Positions 1 through 13,751 of a stretch of DNA of 64,000 nucleotides are shown here, in pieces. The DNA is taken from assembly GCA_947631845.1 (NCBI GenBank), contig CANRMY010000007.1:1-64000 (forward strand), in the 5' to 3' direction. The notes under the pieces were generated by a model. The model worked only from the letters and a program-made list of their open reading frames with translations. It made no database searches and was not told the origin of the DNA. This DNA is from an uncultured Oscillospiraceae bacterium (GTDB taxonomy: Bacteria; Bacillota; Clostridia; Oscillospirales; Oscillospiraceae). A program made the position numbers and the translations under genes. Position 1 is the stretch's first letter. Every line of letters starts with the position of its first letter.

Positions 1-5399
<5,399 letters not shown>

Positions 5400-5421
5400 G
5401 CAAATAGCAAATAACAAACTG

Positions 5422-5452
5422 ACCGGTCCGCCTTTTGGCGGGCCGGTTTTTC
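5422..5452 (+). terminator. Rho-independent terminator of rpoBC
   Basis: An 11-bp stem, accggtccgcc (5422-5432) with ggcgggccggt (5437-5447), one G:U pair and a 4-nt loop, is followed by a T run. It lies immediately after rpoC and before the next promoter, so it ends the rpo operon. Confidence 0.9.
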
Positions 5453-5495
5453 GTATAAGAGTTTTATAAAATTTTCTTAAAATATAAAATCACTA

Positions 5496-5537
5496 TTGAC
5501 TTTAATAATATTCAAGTCTATAATCAATATTATTAAA
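5496..5537 (+). promoter_or_regulatory. SigA-type promoter embedded in a 12-bp perfect inverted repeat (likely operator)
   Basis: The -35 is TTGACT (5496-5501), the spacer is 17 bp and the -10 is TATAAT (5519-5524), an almost consensus vegetative promoter. TTTAATAATATT (5501-5512) and AATATTATTAAA (5526-5537) form a perfect 12-bp inverted repeat with a 13-bp spacer that encloses the -10. The right arm runs into the Shine-Dalgarno AAAGGAGG. A dimeric regulator bound here would block the promoter. The obvious candidate is the HTH protein encoded next (autoregulation), which is inference. Confidence 0.8.
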
Positions 5538-5550
5538 GGAGGCGAGCAAG

Positions 5551-5844
5551 ATGGAGATACTGCCCGGTTGGATGTCGGAGCTGGACGAGGGGGACATGAC
5601 GTTTATCAAGAGGTTCCTGCTGGCCTCCGGGTCCCTGAAGGAGATGGCGCGGGAGTACGGGGTCACGTATCCCACCGTCCGATTGCGGCTGGACAGGCTC
5701 ATCCAGAAGATCCAGATGGCGGACAACGCCGAGAGCGAACCCTATGTGGCCCTGATCAAGCGGCTGGCGCTGGACGACCGGCTGGACTTCGACACAGCCA
5801 AGCTCCTGATAAACGAGTACAAGAAAGGAAAAGGAGGAAAATAA
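5551..5844 (+). CDS. DUF2089-family putative HTH regulator
   Basis: A 97-aa protein resembling the DUF2089 family of small Firmicutes proteins. The diagnostic stretch is FIKRFLLASGSLKEMAREYG followed by VTYPTVRLRLDRLIQKI (residues about 18-54). This is a helix-turn-helix-like segment in which successive helices resemble a sigma-region-4/HTH fold. It lacks the N-terminal zinc-ribbon some family members carry. Spaced 6 nt from an AGGAGG Shine-Dalgarno. Its own promoter lies inside a perfect inverted repeat, which suggests autoregulation. The next gene begins 4 nt downstream and encodes a membrane protein, so a regulator plus membrane-protein module is likely. The signal sensed and targets other than itself are unknown. 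Confidence 0.8.
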   Translation: MEILPGWMSELDEGDMTFIKRFLLASGSLKEMAREYGVTYPTVRLRLDRLIQKIQMADNAESEPYVALIKRLALDDRLDFDTAKLLINEYKKGKGGK

Positions 5845-5848
5845 ACCC

Positions 5849-6292
5849 ATGGTAAGTGAAACAACGATAGCTGTCAGAACCCTGATCGCGCTGCTGGCTC
5901 TGATCGCGGTTTTCGCGGGGACCATCGTCCTCCAGGTGTACCTGTCCCGCCGGGAGAGCCGCTGGCCGGGACTTGTTCTGCCCATTTTGTCCTTCATTCT
6001 GGCGCTGACGGCGGCGCTGGCGCTGATGCTGCTCACCGCCGGCCCCGGTACACTCACCGTGACGGAGTACGGACCCGACGGCACCGTGATCAACACCCAG
6101 ACCACCGAAGTGGAGCCGGAGCCGGAGCCGGGGCCGGGGAGAAGCGTCGGCGAGACCCTCATCGGCGGCGGGATCGCGTTCCTGGTCGCGAACATCCCCA
6201 CCGTCATCTACACCGCCATCTACTGCGGCGAGCGTGAAAAATTCCGCCGCCGGGAGCAGATGAAGAAGATGAATATTCAGGATCTGGAGTAA
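5849..6292 (+). CDS. Small membrane protein partnered with the DUF2089 regulator
   Basis: A 147-aa protein of unrecognised family. Two hydrophobic helices are clear at residues about 9-31 and 43-63. A soluble loop with a Glu-Pro repeat (EPEPEPGPG near 90) follows, then a third hydrophobic segment near 104-122 and a basic C-terminal tail (EREKFRRREQMKK). A good AAGGAGG ribosome site precedes the ATG. It starts 4 nt after the regulator gene and is almost certainly cotranscribed. Function unknown; the context suggests an envelope component whose expression is tied to the DUF2089 protein. Confidence 0.75.
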   Translation: MVSETTIAVRTLIALLALIAVFAGTIVLQVYLSRRESRWPGLVLPILSFILALTAALALMLLTAGPGTLTVTEYGPDGTVINTQTTEVEPEPEPGPGRSVGETLIGGGIAFLVANIPTVIYTAIYCGEREKFRRREQMKKMNIQDLE

Positions 6293-6364
6293 GCGCGCCG
6301 CGTATCCGGCGGAAATCAAAAAAATCCCGGCGGACAGCGGCCGGGGTTTAAGGAGGAACAGAAA

Positions 6365-6538
6365 ATGAAGGATACCATGCTGAGAGTGATCGTCACGTTT
6401 ATTGTATTTGCAGGGATCTACCTGCTCTCCGGGCCTATCATCGGATGGACGCAATACGATATGTACCTGAAGGGCATTGAGTTCCTGGCGGCGGTGACCG
6501 GCGCTGGCTGCTATTGGATAGGAAGCAATAAACGCTGA
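6365..6538 (+). CDS. 57-aa hydrophobic small protein
   Basis: An AGGAGG Shine-Dalgarno (6351-6356) with 8-nt spacing precedes ATG 6365. The 57-codon frame begins MKDTMLRVIVTFIVFAGIYL and ends at TGA 6536-6538. Two hydrophobic segments (residues about 6-27 and 38-53) are joined by a short loop containing WTQYDMY, so it is probably a two-pass membrane peptide. It lies 72 nt downstream of the preceding membrane-protein gene in the same direction. The gap holds a CCCGGC..GCCGGG hairpin (6326-6346) that could attenuate transcription. Unrecognised, but the start signal and hydrophobic pattern support a real gene. Confidence 0.6.
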   Translation: MKDTMLRVIVTFIVFAGIYLLSGPIIGWTQYDMYLKGIEFLAAVTGAGCYWIGSNKR

Positions 6539-6553
6539 ATTTATATTTAAAGC

Positions 6554-7425
6554 CACGGGCCGCCTGGAGAGGCGGCCCCTACAAGGTTGATTGATAATCC
6601 GGTGATTGACCGGGACGGGCGGCCGGGGACGGCCGCCCCTACGGCGTTTGGGGATGGATTTTCGGAAATTCGGCATTAATGGGAATATGGTTCGTCAACG
6701 GTCGTAGGGGTCGCCCTCCCGGGCGACCCGTCCCACATTTACCACCGGTCTTCCGTTATAGGCCGTACGGGCCGCCGCCCACGGCGGCCCATGGCACCGC
6801 CGAATACCGCAATATCCGATTGATACGCACCCGTAGGGGCCGCCTCTCCAGGCGGCCCGCCGAATTTCCGGAAATCCGTCTTAAGACACAGTAGGGGCGG
6901 GTTCAAAACCCGCCCACGATTCAAATTCGCGGCGAAGCCGCAACCTTTTTGAGGTGGGCCGTGCGAGTAATTCGTCGTGCGTCGGGCCGCCTGGAGAGGC
7001 GGCCCCTACAAGGTTATACGATAGATTTCCGGGAATTCGACAAAATGGAATTCGATGGTGCGGCGTGTGGGCCGATGTGGTCATCGGCCCCTACAGAACT
7101 ACGGGTACGTTAAACGTAATGCACCGGGAATTCGGTGGGCCGCCTGCGTCCTCGCGCGAGCCGCTTAACCTCGGGCTCAAAGTATTCGCCCTCAGGCGCT
7201 GGCTCGGCTCGTCCTTTTCCCATCGGGCAACGCACCCGTGTGGGGCCCCAATGCGGCCCGTACGGCATATAACGAAATATGTTCAGGAATTCGATACACG
7301 GGCCGGCCGGGTGTCCGGCCCGTACGGAAGGGCAGTCGTCGTGCGTGGGGAAGCCTATTTCTCACAACAGCTCCCCCGCGGGCGCTCCTCGGGGTTCTCC
7401 ACATAGGGGCCGCGGCCCCTGTGTG
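6554..7425. repeat. Array of about 12 GC-rich hairpin repeat units (REP-like), no gene
   Basis: The span between 6539 and 7446 has no credible gene and is filled with short palindromic units. Each unit has a GGGC-type stem of 7-10 bp, a 3-8 nt loop and a flank CCCCTAC (or GTAGGGG when inverted). Clear units are at 6557-6582, 6617-6642, 6704-6730, 6765-6794, 6833-6858, 6891-6917, 6984-7009, 7069-7094, 7242-7267, 7300-7326 and 7401-7425; a damaged one lies near 7137. Units occur in both orientations. Linkers repeatedly carry a variant of TTCCGGGAATTCG (for example near 6662, 6862, 7027, 7127 and 7281). Stem sequences vary while pairing is kept, as in REP or BIME clusters. Open frames here are by-products. 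Confidence 0.85.
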
Positions 7426-7446
7426 GTCGTTTTTAAAAGGTGGGGT

Positions 7447-7532
7447 CCAGGGGAGGGAAAAAACGAAATCCCTCCCCTGGTTTCTTTTCCTCTTTTGTTT
7501 CCTTTCTCCTTTTGGAAATCCAAAAGGAGAAA
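7447..7532. terminator. Two strong hairpins between convergent genes
   Basis: Two perfect inverted repeats lie between plus-strand genes ending at 6538 and the minus-strand gene ending at 7573. The first pairs ccaggggaggga (7447-7458) with tccctcccctgg (7469-7480). The second pairs tttctccttttgg (7503-7515) with ccaaaaggagaaa (7520-7532). Position suggests transcription termination for the minus-strand glycosyltransferase operon. The flanks are only partly T-rich, so the assignment is moderate. Confidence 0.55.
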
Positions 7533-7572
7533 AGAAAATCCCCGTCTGCCCTCACAGGGCGGACAACCTTAT

Positions 7573-7797
7573 TTACTCCTTCTCCGCCAGGATCGGCAGG
7601 GCGGTGATGAGGGCGGAGAGGGGGAGGGCGATGAGGAGCTTCAGGAGGGCCATGTGCCGGAGATTGGCAAACAGCACCGTCAGGGGGGAGGCGGAGAGCT
7701 TCACCCGCCAGCCCGGCACCAGGAGGCTCAGGGCACAGTAGGTGACGGCCAGCGCCAGAAGAAACAGGACGACGGACTGGAGCGCGCGTTTTTTCAT
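7573..7797 (-). CDS. Small two-pass membrane protein, partner of the glycosyltransferase
   Basis: A 74-aa protein with two hydrophobic helices (residues about 5-27 and 47-70) joined by a short loop, WRVKLSASPLTVL. It starts 15 nt downstream of the GT2 gene in the same direction and is probably cotranscribed. No family recognised. A small membrane protein next to a membrane-bound polysaccharide synthase could be an accessory subunit, but nothing in the sequence proves it. Confidence 0.65.
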   Translation of the reverse strand: MKKRALQSVVLFLLALAVTYCALSLLVPGWRVKLSASPLTVLFANLRHMALLKLLIALPLSALITALPILAEKE

Positions 7798-7812
7798 GAA
7801 TGGATACTCCTT

Positions 7813-9051
7813 TCAGACCAGATCCTTTATGGACACGTTGACCTTGTGCTCGATGGGCTTCCACTCCACCTTCCGGAACAGGGCGCAGACGGAGATGGGG
7901 ATGTAGGTCATCATAAAGACCGGGAAGGTCAGGGTGTACAGCACCTTTTTGGCCGCCGTGGTACGGATGTGCCGCCACTCCTTGGCGGTGGTCAGCGCCC
8001 CCAGGAACAGCATGAAGAGATATGTCCCGGCGAGGGAGCGCACGGCCGGGAGCAGTACCTCCAGGAGGGTGCCGCCGGACAGCAGCGTCAGCAGCGACAC
8101 GGCGCCGTTGATGAGGAGCCCCGAGGTGGCCAGGACGATGGCGGGCATGATGGACATCACCATGTCGAAGCAGGAGAAGCTGCCGTGGGCCGCAACCGAG
8201 AGGAGCCGCCCGCCGTACAGGCGGAACACCTGCAAGAAGCCTCGGGACCAGCGCATCCTCTGCCGCCAGGACTGGCGGAATTTCACCGGCTGTTCGTCGA
8301 ACAGCTCCGCGTCGGGGGCGTAACCGATCCGATCCCCCCGGATCATGCAGTCCGCCGTAAATTCCGTGTCCTCCGTCAGGGTGTGGAAGGGCCAGCCGCC
8401 GTTGCGGTCAAGGATCTCCCGGCTCACTAAAAAGCCCGTCCCGGACACCACGGCGCTGGAGCCGACGAGGGCGCGGGCGTGGTTGAGATACTCCGCGTCC
8501 CGCAGAAACCACAGGGCGTACCCGGCGCTGATCCAGTTGTCGCCGAAATTCTTGGAGTTGCGGTAGCTGGTGACGATATTGTACCCGTCGGAAAACTGCC
8601 GGTTCATGGCGGAGATGTACCCCGGTGTCAGCAGATTGTCCGCGTCAAAGACAAAATACCCGTCAAAGACGTCGCCCCGCTCCCGCCAGATCTGCCGCAG
8701 CAGGAAATCCAGGGCGTAGCCCTTCCCCACGCGCGTCCGGTCGAACCGCTCAAATACCGTGGCCCCGGCCCGCCGGGCCGTCCCGGCGGTACCGTCGTCG
8801 CAGTTGTCCGCCACCACAAAGACGCTGACCAGCGCCTCCGGGTAGTCCTGGCTCCGGATGGACTCGATCAGGTGCCCGATGACCGCCTCCTCGTTGCGGG
8901 CCGCGATCAGCACCGCGTACCGGTGGAGGACCGCCGGCGCGTGGGGCCTGTCCCGCTTGAGGTGGGGGATCAGCAGATAGACCAGCTGGTAGAAATAGCA
9001 GGTGAAAAAGAGGATCGACAGTAAAACGTTGACCGCGCGCAGAGTAGACAT
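7813..9051 (-). CDS. Membrane-bound family 2 glycosyltransferase
   Basis: A 412-aa processive-type GT2 enzyme. An N-terminal membrane helix (residues about 5-27) precedes a cytosolic GT-A domain. The signatures are LIAARNEEAVIG near 48, the metal/nucleotide-sugar motif FDADN near 134, TEDTEF near 227, and QRMRW near 264, matching the D, DxD, ED, QxxRW set of cellulose/chitin/hyaluronan-synthase relatives. Three or four membrane helices follow at about 290-400. It is expected to build an envelope polysaccharide from a nucleotide sugar; the sugar is not predictable here. The start has a GGGAGG site upstream. The following small membrane gene is likely in the same operon. Confidence 0.88.
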   Translation of the reverse strand: MSTLRAVNVLLSILFFTCYFYQLVYLLIPHLKRDRPHAPAVLHRYAVLIAARNEEAVIGHLIESIRSQDYPEALVSVFVVADNCDDGTAGTARRAGATVFERFDRTRVGKGYALDFLLRQIWRERGDVFDGYFVFDADNLLTPGYISAMNRQFSDGYNIVTSYRNSKNFGDNWISAGYALWFLRDAEYLNHARALVGSSAVVSGTGFLVSREILDRNGGWPFHTLTEDTEFTADCMIRGDRIGYAPDAELFDEQPVKFRQSWRQRMRWSRGFLQVFRLYGGRLLSVAAHGSFSCFDMVMSIMPAIVLATSGLLINGAVSLLTLLSGGTLLEVLLPAVRSLAGTYLFMLFLGALTTAKEWRHIRTTAAKKVLYTLTFPVFMMTYIPISVCALFRKVEWKPIEHKVNVSIKDLV

Positions 9052-9144
9052 GACCGTGCCTCCCTTTTTTTGATGCTCCCATCATACCAGAGGCCCGGTT
9101 AAGAAAAAATCCGAAAAGCGATTAAGAAAGTATTAATTGGGAAC

Positions 9145-9177
9145 GAAAAAAGGCCGGATGCCATCCGGCCTTTTTTA
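9145..9177 (-). terminator. Terminator of the pheST-thioesterase operon
   Basis: A 9-bp perfect stem (9152-9160 with 9162-9170) is flanked by A6 on the left and T6 on the right, so it can act in either direction. On the minus strand it lies directly after the thioesterase stop codon. Confidence 0.85.
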
Positions 9178-9183
9178 TGACGT

Positions 9184-9870
9184 TTATTCCGCCCTGGCGG
9201 TGAAGACCAGCTCGCCGTTGTGCCTGCCCGCCGCGATGCCGCCGGGGGCGGTATAGAGCTGGATTTCGTCCCCCAGACGCGTCTCGGCGGCGAAGTTCAT
9301 GGTCAGCTCCCGCACCGACTCCAGCCCCAGCACCTCCAGGGCCATATCGGCGTAGCGGCAGTTGTTGGTGTGGTCATTCTCGTCCAGATCGGCGCTTGTG
9401 ACGGTGTGGCGCCCCGCGGGCGTCAGATCCCGGGGCCGGATGCGGGCGATGCCCTCGGGCATGGCCGGCTCCGGGTTGTGGACGCCGGGAAAATCCAGAT
9501 CCGTCTGCACCGCGTGGCGGGTGACGGCGTTGACGATGCACCACTGGCTGGTGCCGGTGACCGGCTCCTCCCCCGTGGGGGAGAGGATGTGAAAGTCGCG
9601 GTCGTAGATCAGCGACCCGGTGCGCCGGGGATAGCTGAGGAGGGTGTACTCCGTCCCCGGCTCCAGCGCCCCGGACACCCGGAAACGGTATTTGGTGATG
9701 ACCCAGATGAGGTTTTGGGCGATCAGCTCGTCAAAGCCCAGCCCCGCCGAGGCGGCGTGGGCCCGGGCGATGTCCTGAAAGGCGTGGAGGATCCGGGAGG
9801 CCCGCACCGTCCCGGCGGCGGTGAAATCCGCCTCGGAAAACCGGAGGGGCATGGTGTAATGAATATACAT
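9184..9870 (-). CDS. Acyl-ACP thioesterase
   Basis: A 228-aa double hot-dog thioesterase of the acyl-ACP thioesterase family, which releases free fatty acids from acyl carrier protein in the cytosol. The first hot-dog covers about residues 1-125. The second begins near 145 and holds the active-site region DLDENDHTNNCRYADMALE, with the family's D-x-N-x-H-x-NN signature that supplies catalytic Asp, Asn and His. Length is typical of bacterial members. It begins 10 nt downstream of pheT and precedes a good terminator, so it appears to be the third gene of the pheS-pheT transcription unit. A link between the T-box and fatty acid release is probably incidental. Confidence 0.88.
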   Translation of the reverse strand: MYIHYTMPLRFSEADFTAAGTVRASRILHAFQDIARAHAASAGLGFDELIAQNLIWVITKYRFRVSGALEPGTEYTLLSYPRRTGSLIYDRDFHILSPTGEEPVTGTSQWCIVNAVTRHAVQTDLDFPGVHNPEPAMPEGIARIRPRDLTPAGRHTVTSADLDENDHTNNCRYADMALEVLGLESVRELTMNFAAETRLGDEIQLYTAPGGIAAGRHNGELVFTARAE

Positions 9871-9880
9871 CTCTTTTTCC

Positions 9881-12319
9881 TCAGCGGATCTCCGCGTTCA
9901 GCTTGGCCTTCAGGTCGTAGAGGATGCCCTTGATGAAGTGATCCAGCTCCTTGGGCTCCAGGGCTTTGTCCGAGGGGGTGAAGACGATCTTGAAGCTCAT
10001 GCTCTTCTTGCCCTCGCCCACCTGCTTGCCGCGGTAGACGTCGAACAGCTCCACGGATCTGACGGCCTTGCGCTTGCCCCGGATCACCTCCATGAGCTGG
10101 CCGCAGGTGACGCTCTCGTCCACCACCAGGGACAGATCCCTGTCCACGTCCGGGAACTCGGAGATGGGCTTATAGCGCAGGGCCTCCGGGAACAGCCCGG
10201 AGAGGGCCGCGTAGTCGATCTCGCCCAGGTAGATGCTGCCGCCGCCCTTGCTGTCCTTGGGCAGATCCAGGGTGGGGACGATCTCGTTGGCCAGCTTGCC
10301 GAACACGCCCACTACCGTGTTCCCCACCCGGATGGAGGCGGAGACGCCGGGGTGGAGCCAGCTGACTTTGGCCCGGTCATAGTCGAATTTCACGTGGAAG
10401 GCCTCTCCCAGGGCCTCCACGGCCCCCTTGGCGGTGAAGAAGTCCTCCTGGTCGCCAAAGAGCGCGAAGCCCAGGTGGGGGATCTCCCAGGGCAGCTGCG
10501 TCACCGGCCGGGCCTTGGGGACGTAGATATTGCCGTACTCGAAAAGCCGTCCGGCGCTGTTGCCCCGCTTCAGATTCTCCACCACGGTCTTCAGCACGGA
10601 GGGCGCCAGGGTGGAGCGCATGGTGGTCAGGTTGGCCGAAATGGGGTTCATGATCCGGATGGTGTTCCGCTCCGGAGCGTTCTCCGGCAGGCGCAGGGCG
10701 TCCAGATCCGCGTCGGCGTAGAAAGCCAGGGTGGAGATCTCATAGAAGCCCTGGGCGCACAGGACGCGCTTGACCTTGTTGACCCGCTCCTGCTCCGCCG
10801 TCAGGCCGCCGTTGGTGACGGCGGCGTCCTTTAAGAAGGTGGGGACGATGTGCTCATAGCCGTACTCCCGGATGACCTCCTCGGCCAGATCCGGCTCGCC
10901 GATCTCGATGTCCTCCCGCCAGCGGGGCGCGGTCACGTCCAGGGTGTCGCCGTCCCGCTCCACCCGGAAGTCCAGGCGGCGCAGAATGTCCACCACGGTG
11001 TCCGCCGGGACCTCAATGCCCAAAATGTCGTTGATGCCGGAGACGGTGGCGGTGAAGCGCTTGCCCTCCCGGGGGGCGCCGGCGCTGCAGTCAAACGCGC
11101 TGGAGGTGATCTCGCCGCAGCCCAGCTCCTGGATGAGGTGCAAAGCTCTGGCCATGCCCAGCTCACAGGTGTACTCGGAGATGCCCTTCTCGTAGTGGGC
11201 GGAGGCGTCCGTATTCTGGCCCAGGCTCCGGGCCGTCCGGCGGATGTTGTCGCGGGTGAATTTGGCCGATTCAAACAGGAGCTGGCGGGTGTTGTCCGTG
11301 ATCTCGCTGTTGAGGCCGCCCATGATGCCCGCCAGGGCCACGGGCTTGTGGCCGTCGCAGATCACCAGGTTCTGGGGATTCAGCCGGAACGCCTTGCCGT
11401 CCAGGGTGGTGATCGTCTCGTCCTGAGCGGCCCGGCGCACGATGATCCGGTGGCTCTCCAGGGTGTCCATGTCAAAGGCGTGCATAGGCTGGCCGATCTC
11501 CAGCATCACATAGTTGGTGATGTCCACGATGTTGCTGATGCTCCTGAGGCCGCACAGCGCCAGATGGCGGCGCATCCAGGCCGGGGAGACGCCGGGGGTG
11601 ATGTTCCGCACCCAGTGGCCCAGATACCGGGGGCACAGGTCGGGGGCCTCCACGGTGATGTCCAGGCCGGGATAGGTGATGTCGGTCTGGGTGTAATCAG
11701 AGGCCGGCATTTTAAGGGGCTTACCCAGGCTGGCGGCCACCTCCCGGGCGATGCCCAGGATCGACTGGCAGTCGGCCCGGTTGGAGGTGATGGAGATGTC
11801 AAAGACCGTCTCATCCAGGCCCACCAGGGGCTTCACATCCGCCCCCAGGGGGGCGTCCTCCGGCAGGACCAGCAGGCCGCAGTACCCCGCGCCGGGGTAG
11901 AGATCCTCGTTGAGGCCCAGCTCCGTGCCGGAGCAGAGCATCCCCTCGCTGACGAAGCCCCGCATCTTGCCCTTTTTAATGGTGGCCACGCCCAGCACCG
12001 TCTCGTGGTCGGCGGCCGTCTCGTACACCGTGGCTCCCTGGAGCGCCACCGGGTAGACCCCGCCGGCGCGCACGTTGTCCGCGCCGCAGCAGATCTGCAA
12101 AAGCGTCTCTTTTCCCACGTCCACCTTACAGACGTGCAGATGGGTGTCCGGGATGGCCTCGCATTCCACGACCTTCCCCACCACGACCCCGGAGATATCC
12201 CTGCCGGTGTCTATAAGCTCCTCCACCTCAAAGCCGCAGCCGAAAAGCTTCTCCTCCAGCTGCGCGGCGGTAATATCGATGTCGACGAACTCCTTGAGCC
12301 AACTGAAAGGTACCTTCAT
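9881..12319 (-). CDS. pheT: Phenylalanyl-tRNA synthetase beta subunit
   Basis: The 812-aa beta subunit of the alpha2-beta2 enzyme that charges tRNA-Phe. The domain order is normal: N-terminal MKVPFSWLKEFV, tRNA-binding EMAP-like domain (about 40-150), the B3/B4 editing domain (about 210-380), B5 (about 400-480), a catalytic-like core and a C-terminal ferredoxin-fold anticodon-binding domain (about 715-812, beginning YKPISEFPDVDRDLSLVV). The start is taken at ATG 12319 because GGAGG lies 9 nt upstream; a TTG three codons earlier touches the ribosome site and is unlikely. It follows pheS by 14 nt. Confidence 0.96.
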   Translation of the reverse strand: MKVPFSWLKEFVDIDITAAQLEEKLFGCGFEVEELIDTGRDISGVVVGKVVECEAIPDTHLHVCKVDVGKETLLQICCGADNVRAGGVYPVALQGATVYETAADHETVLGVATIKKGKMRGFVSEGMLCSGTELGLNEDLYPGAGYCGLLVLPEDAPLGADVKPLVGLDETVFDISITSNRADCQSILGIAREVAASLGKPLKMPASDYTQTDITYPGLDITVEAPDLCPRYLGHWVRNITPGVSPAWMRRHLALCGLRSISNIVDITNYVMLEIGQPMHAFDMDTLESHRIIVRRAAQDETITTLDGKAFRLNPQNLVICDGHKPVALAGIMGGLNSEITDNTRQLLFESAKFTRDNIRRTARSLGQNTDASAHYEKGISEYTCELGMARALHLIQELGCGEITSSAFDCSAGAPREGKRFTATVSGINDILGIEVPADTVVDILRRLDFRVERDGDTLDVTAPRWREDIEIGEPDLAEEVIREYGYEHIVPTFLKDAAVTNGGLTAEQERVNKVKRVLCAQGFYEISTLAFYADADLDALRLPENAPERNTIRIMNPISANLTTMRSTLAPSVLKTVVENLKRGNSAGRLFEYGNIYVPKARPVTQLPWEIPHLGFALFGDQEDFFTAKGAVEALGEAFHVKFDYDRAKVSWLHPGVSASIRVGNTVVGVFGKLANEIVPTLDLPKDSKGGGSIYLGEIDYAALSGLFPEALRYKPISEFPDVDRDLSLVVDESVTCGQLMEVIRGKRKAVRSVELFDVYRGKQVGEGKKSMSFKIVFTPSDKALEPKELDHFIKGILYDLKAKLNAEIR

Positions 12320-12333
12320 ATCCGTCAACCTCC

Positions 12334-13356
12334 TTAATCCTTGAACTGTCTGAGAAAACGAAGATCGTTCTCATAGAAAAGCCCGATGTTGTTGATGCCG
12401 TACTTGAGCATGGCCACGCGCTCGATGCCGATGCCGAAGGCAAGGCCGGAATATTCGTTCGGGTCGATGCCGCAGTTTTCCAGCACCTTCCGGTGGACGA
12501 TGCCGCCGCCCAGGATCTCGATCCAGCCGGTGCCCTTGCAGAGGCCGCAGCCGTGTCCCCCGCACTCAAAGCAGCTGACGTCCACCTCCACGCTGGGTTC
12601 GGTAAAGGGGAAGTAGCTGGGACGCAGGCGGGTTTTGGCGTCCTCTCCAAAGAGCTTCTTAACGAACTCGTCCAGCATCCCCTGCAGGTCGCACAGGGTG
12701 ATGTGCCTGTCCACCACCAGGCCCTCCATCTGGTGGAACTGGGGGGAGTGGGTGGCGTCGCTGTCGGAGCGGAAGACGCGCCCCGGCACCAGCACCTTGA
12801 TGGGCGGCTTCTGGGCGTCCATGACCCGGATCTGGCCGGGGCTGGTCTGGGTGCGCAGCAGGATGTCCTCGGTGATGTAGAAGGTGTCCTGCATGTCCCG
12901 GGCCGGGTGGTTCTTCGCCACGTTCAGGCGGGTAAAGTTGTGGTCGTCGTCCTCGATCTCGGGCCCCTCGAAGATCTGGAAGCCCATGCCGGCGAAGACG
13001 GAGATCATCTGGTTTTTCGTGAGGGTGATGGGGTGGAGCGCCCCCTCCTCCCGGGTTTTCGCCGGCAGGGTGATGTCGATCTGCTCGGAGGCGTTGCGCC
13101 GGGCAAGCTCCGCCTGGGCGATCCTGGCCGCCGCCTCCTCATAGGCCGCCGTCACCTGGGCCTTGAACTCGTTGATGAGCTTGCCCATGGCGGGCCGCTC
13201 CTCCGGGGCCACGCCGCCCAAGGACTTCATCAGCTCCTGGACGCGGCCCTTCTTGCTGAGGAACTGCTGCCAGAAGGTGTCCAGCTCCTCCTTGGAGCCC
13301 ACCCTGGCGATGGCCTCCGCCACCTGCGCGCGCATGTCTTTGATTTTTGATTCCAT
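12334..13356 (-). CDS. pheS: Phenylalanyl-tRNA synthetase alpha subunit
   Basis: The 340-aa catalytic alpha subunit. An N-terminal coiled-coil region (about residues 1-100) is followed by the class II core. Visible are motif 1-like GFQIFEGPEIE, motif 2 around FRSDSDATHSPQFHQMEGLVVD and motif 3 around GLAFGIGIERVAMLKYG. A cysteine-rich insertion, CFECGGHGCGLCKGTG, sits just before motif 3, as in many Firmicutes PheS. Expression is expected to be controlled by the T-box leader immediately upstream. The pheS-pheT order and 14-nt spacing are standard. Confidence 0.97.
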   Translation of the reverse strand: MESKIKDMRAQVAEAIARVGSKEELDTFWQQFLSKKGRVQELMKSLGGVAPEERPAMGKLINEFKAQVTAAYEEAAARIAQAELARRNASEQIDITLPAKTREEGALHPITLTKNQMISVFAGMGFQIFEGPEIEDDDHNFTRLNVAKNHPARDMQDTFYITEDILLRTQTSPGQIRVMDAQKPPIKVLVPGRVFRSDSDATHSPQFHQMEGLVVDRHITLCDLQGMLDEFVKKLFGEDAKTRLRPSYFPFTEPSVEVDVSCFECGGHGCGLCKGTGWIEILGGGIVHRKVLENCGIDPNEYSGLAFGIGIERVAMLKYGINNIGLFYENDLRFLRQFKD

Positions 13357-13419
13357 AAAAGCACCTCATAATGAAGTTATTTGACAAGAAATACAGGATA
13401 AAGGACTGAACCCCGTATA

Positions 13420-13680
13420 AAAGAAGAGCTTCGTCCCGAACAGGGACGAAGCTCTTGCTCCGCGGTACCACCCGTGGTTTTGCCAAAAGAAAGACAACAC
13501 TTGTACGCCCGTAACGGGGGCCGCCGTCCCGGACTACTCGGAAAATCCTTTCCCCCGGGAAGCTTCGGAGTGAATTGCGCCGCTCCGCGTCAAGGGTCTC
13601 TCAGCACAGGGCCCTCTCTCTGTCACGCGGCCTTTCCGGCGCACCGTCTCCGTCAACGCTTTTGTCACTTTTTTTCTGTA
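13420..13680 (-). promoter_or_regulatory. T-box riboswitch leader of pheST (predicted Phe specifier UUC)
   Basis: On the minus strand the universal T-box sequence GGGTGGTACCGCG occupies 13473-13461. It pairs with the uncharged tRNA acceptor end. It is followed by the terminator stem, 14 bp, from 13456-13443 with 13437-13424, then a T-rich stretch. The upstream stem I region runs back to about 13680, with AGTGA and GAGAGA elements. A UUC triplet followed by A at 13574-13572 lies where the specifier loop should be, fitting phenylalanine and the downstream pheS. Uncharged tRNA-Phe would promote antitermination. Confidence 0.92.
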
Positions 13681-13708
13681 TCTTATCATACCCGCCCGGA
13701 AATGTCAA
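13680..13708 (-). promoter_or_regulatory. Promoter of the T-box/pheST operon
   Basis: On the minus strand, -35 TTGACA (13708-13703), 17-bp spacer, -10 TAAGAT (13685-13680). It lies just upstream of the T-box leader and downstream of the AI-2E transporter gene. Confidence 0.75.
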
Positions 13709-13751
13709 GCCGTGGCCCGGGCGGAAAAGGGCCTGAAGAGCCCCGAAAAAG

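Noticed and set aside
6554..7425. CRISPR array
   Set aside because: Units are individually palindromic, differ in sequence, alternate in orientation and have irregular spacing. There are no uniform spacers and no cas genes anywhere in the window.
7238..7741. Open frames through the hairpin repeat array and across the end of the small membrane gene
   Set aside because: Arg/Gly/Pro-rich translations produced by GC-rich palindromes, with no ribosome site.
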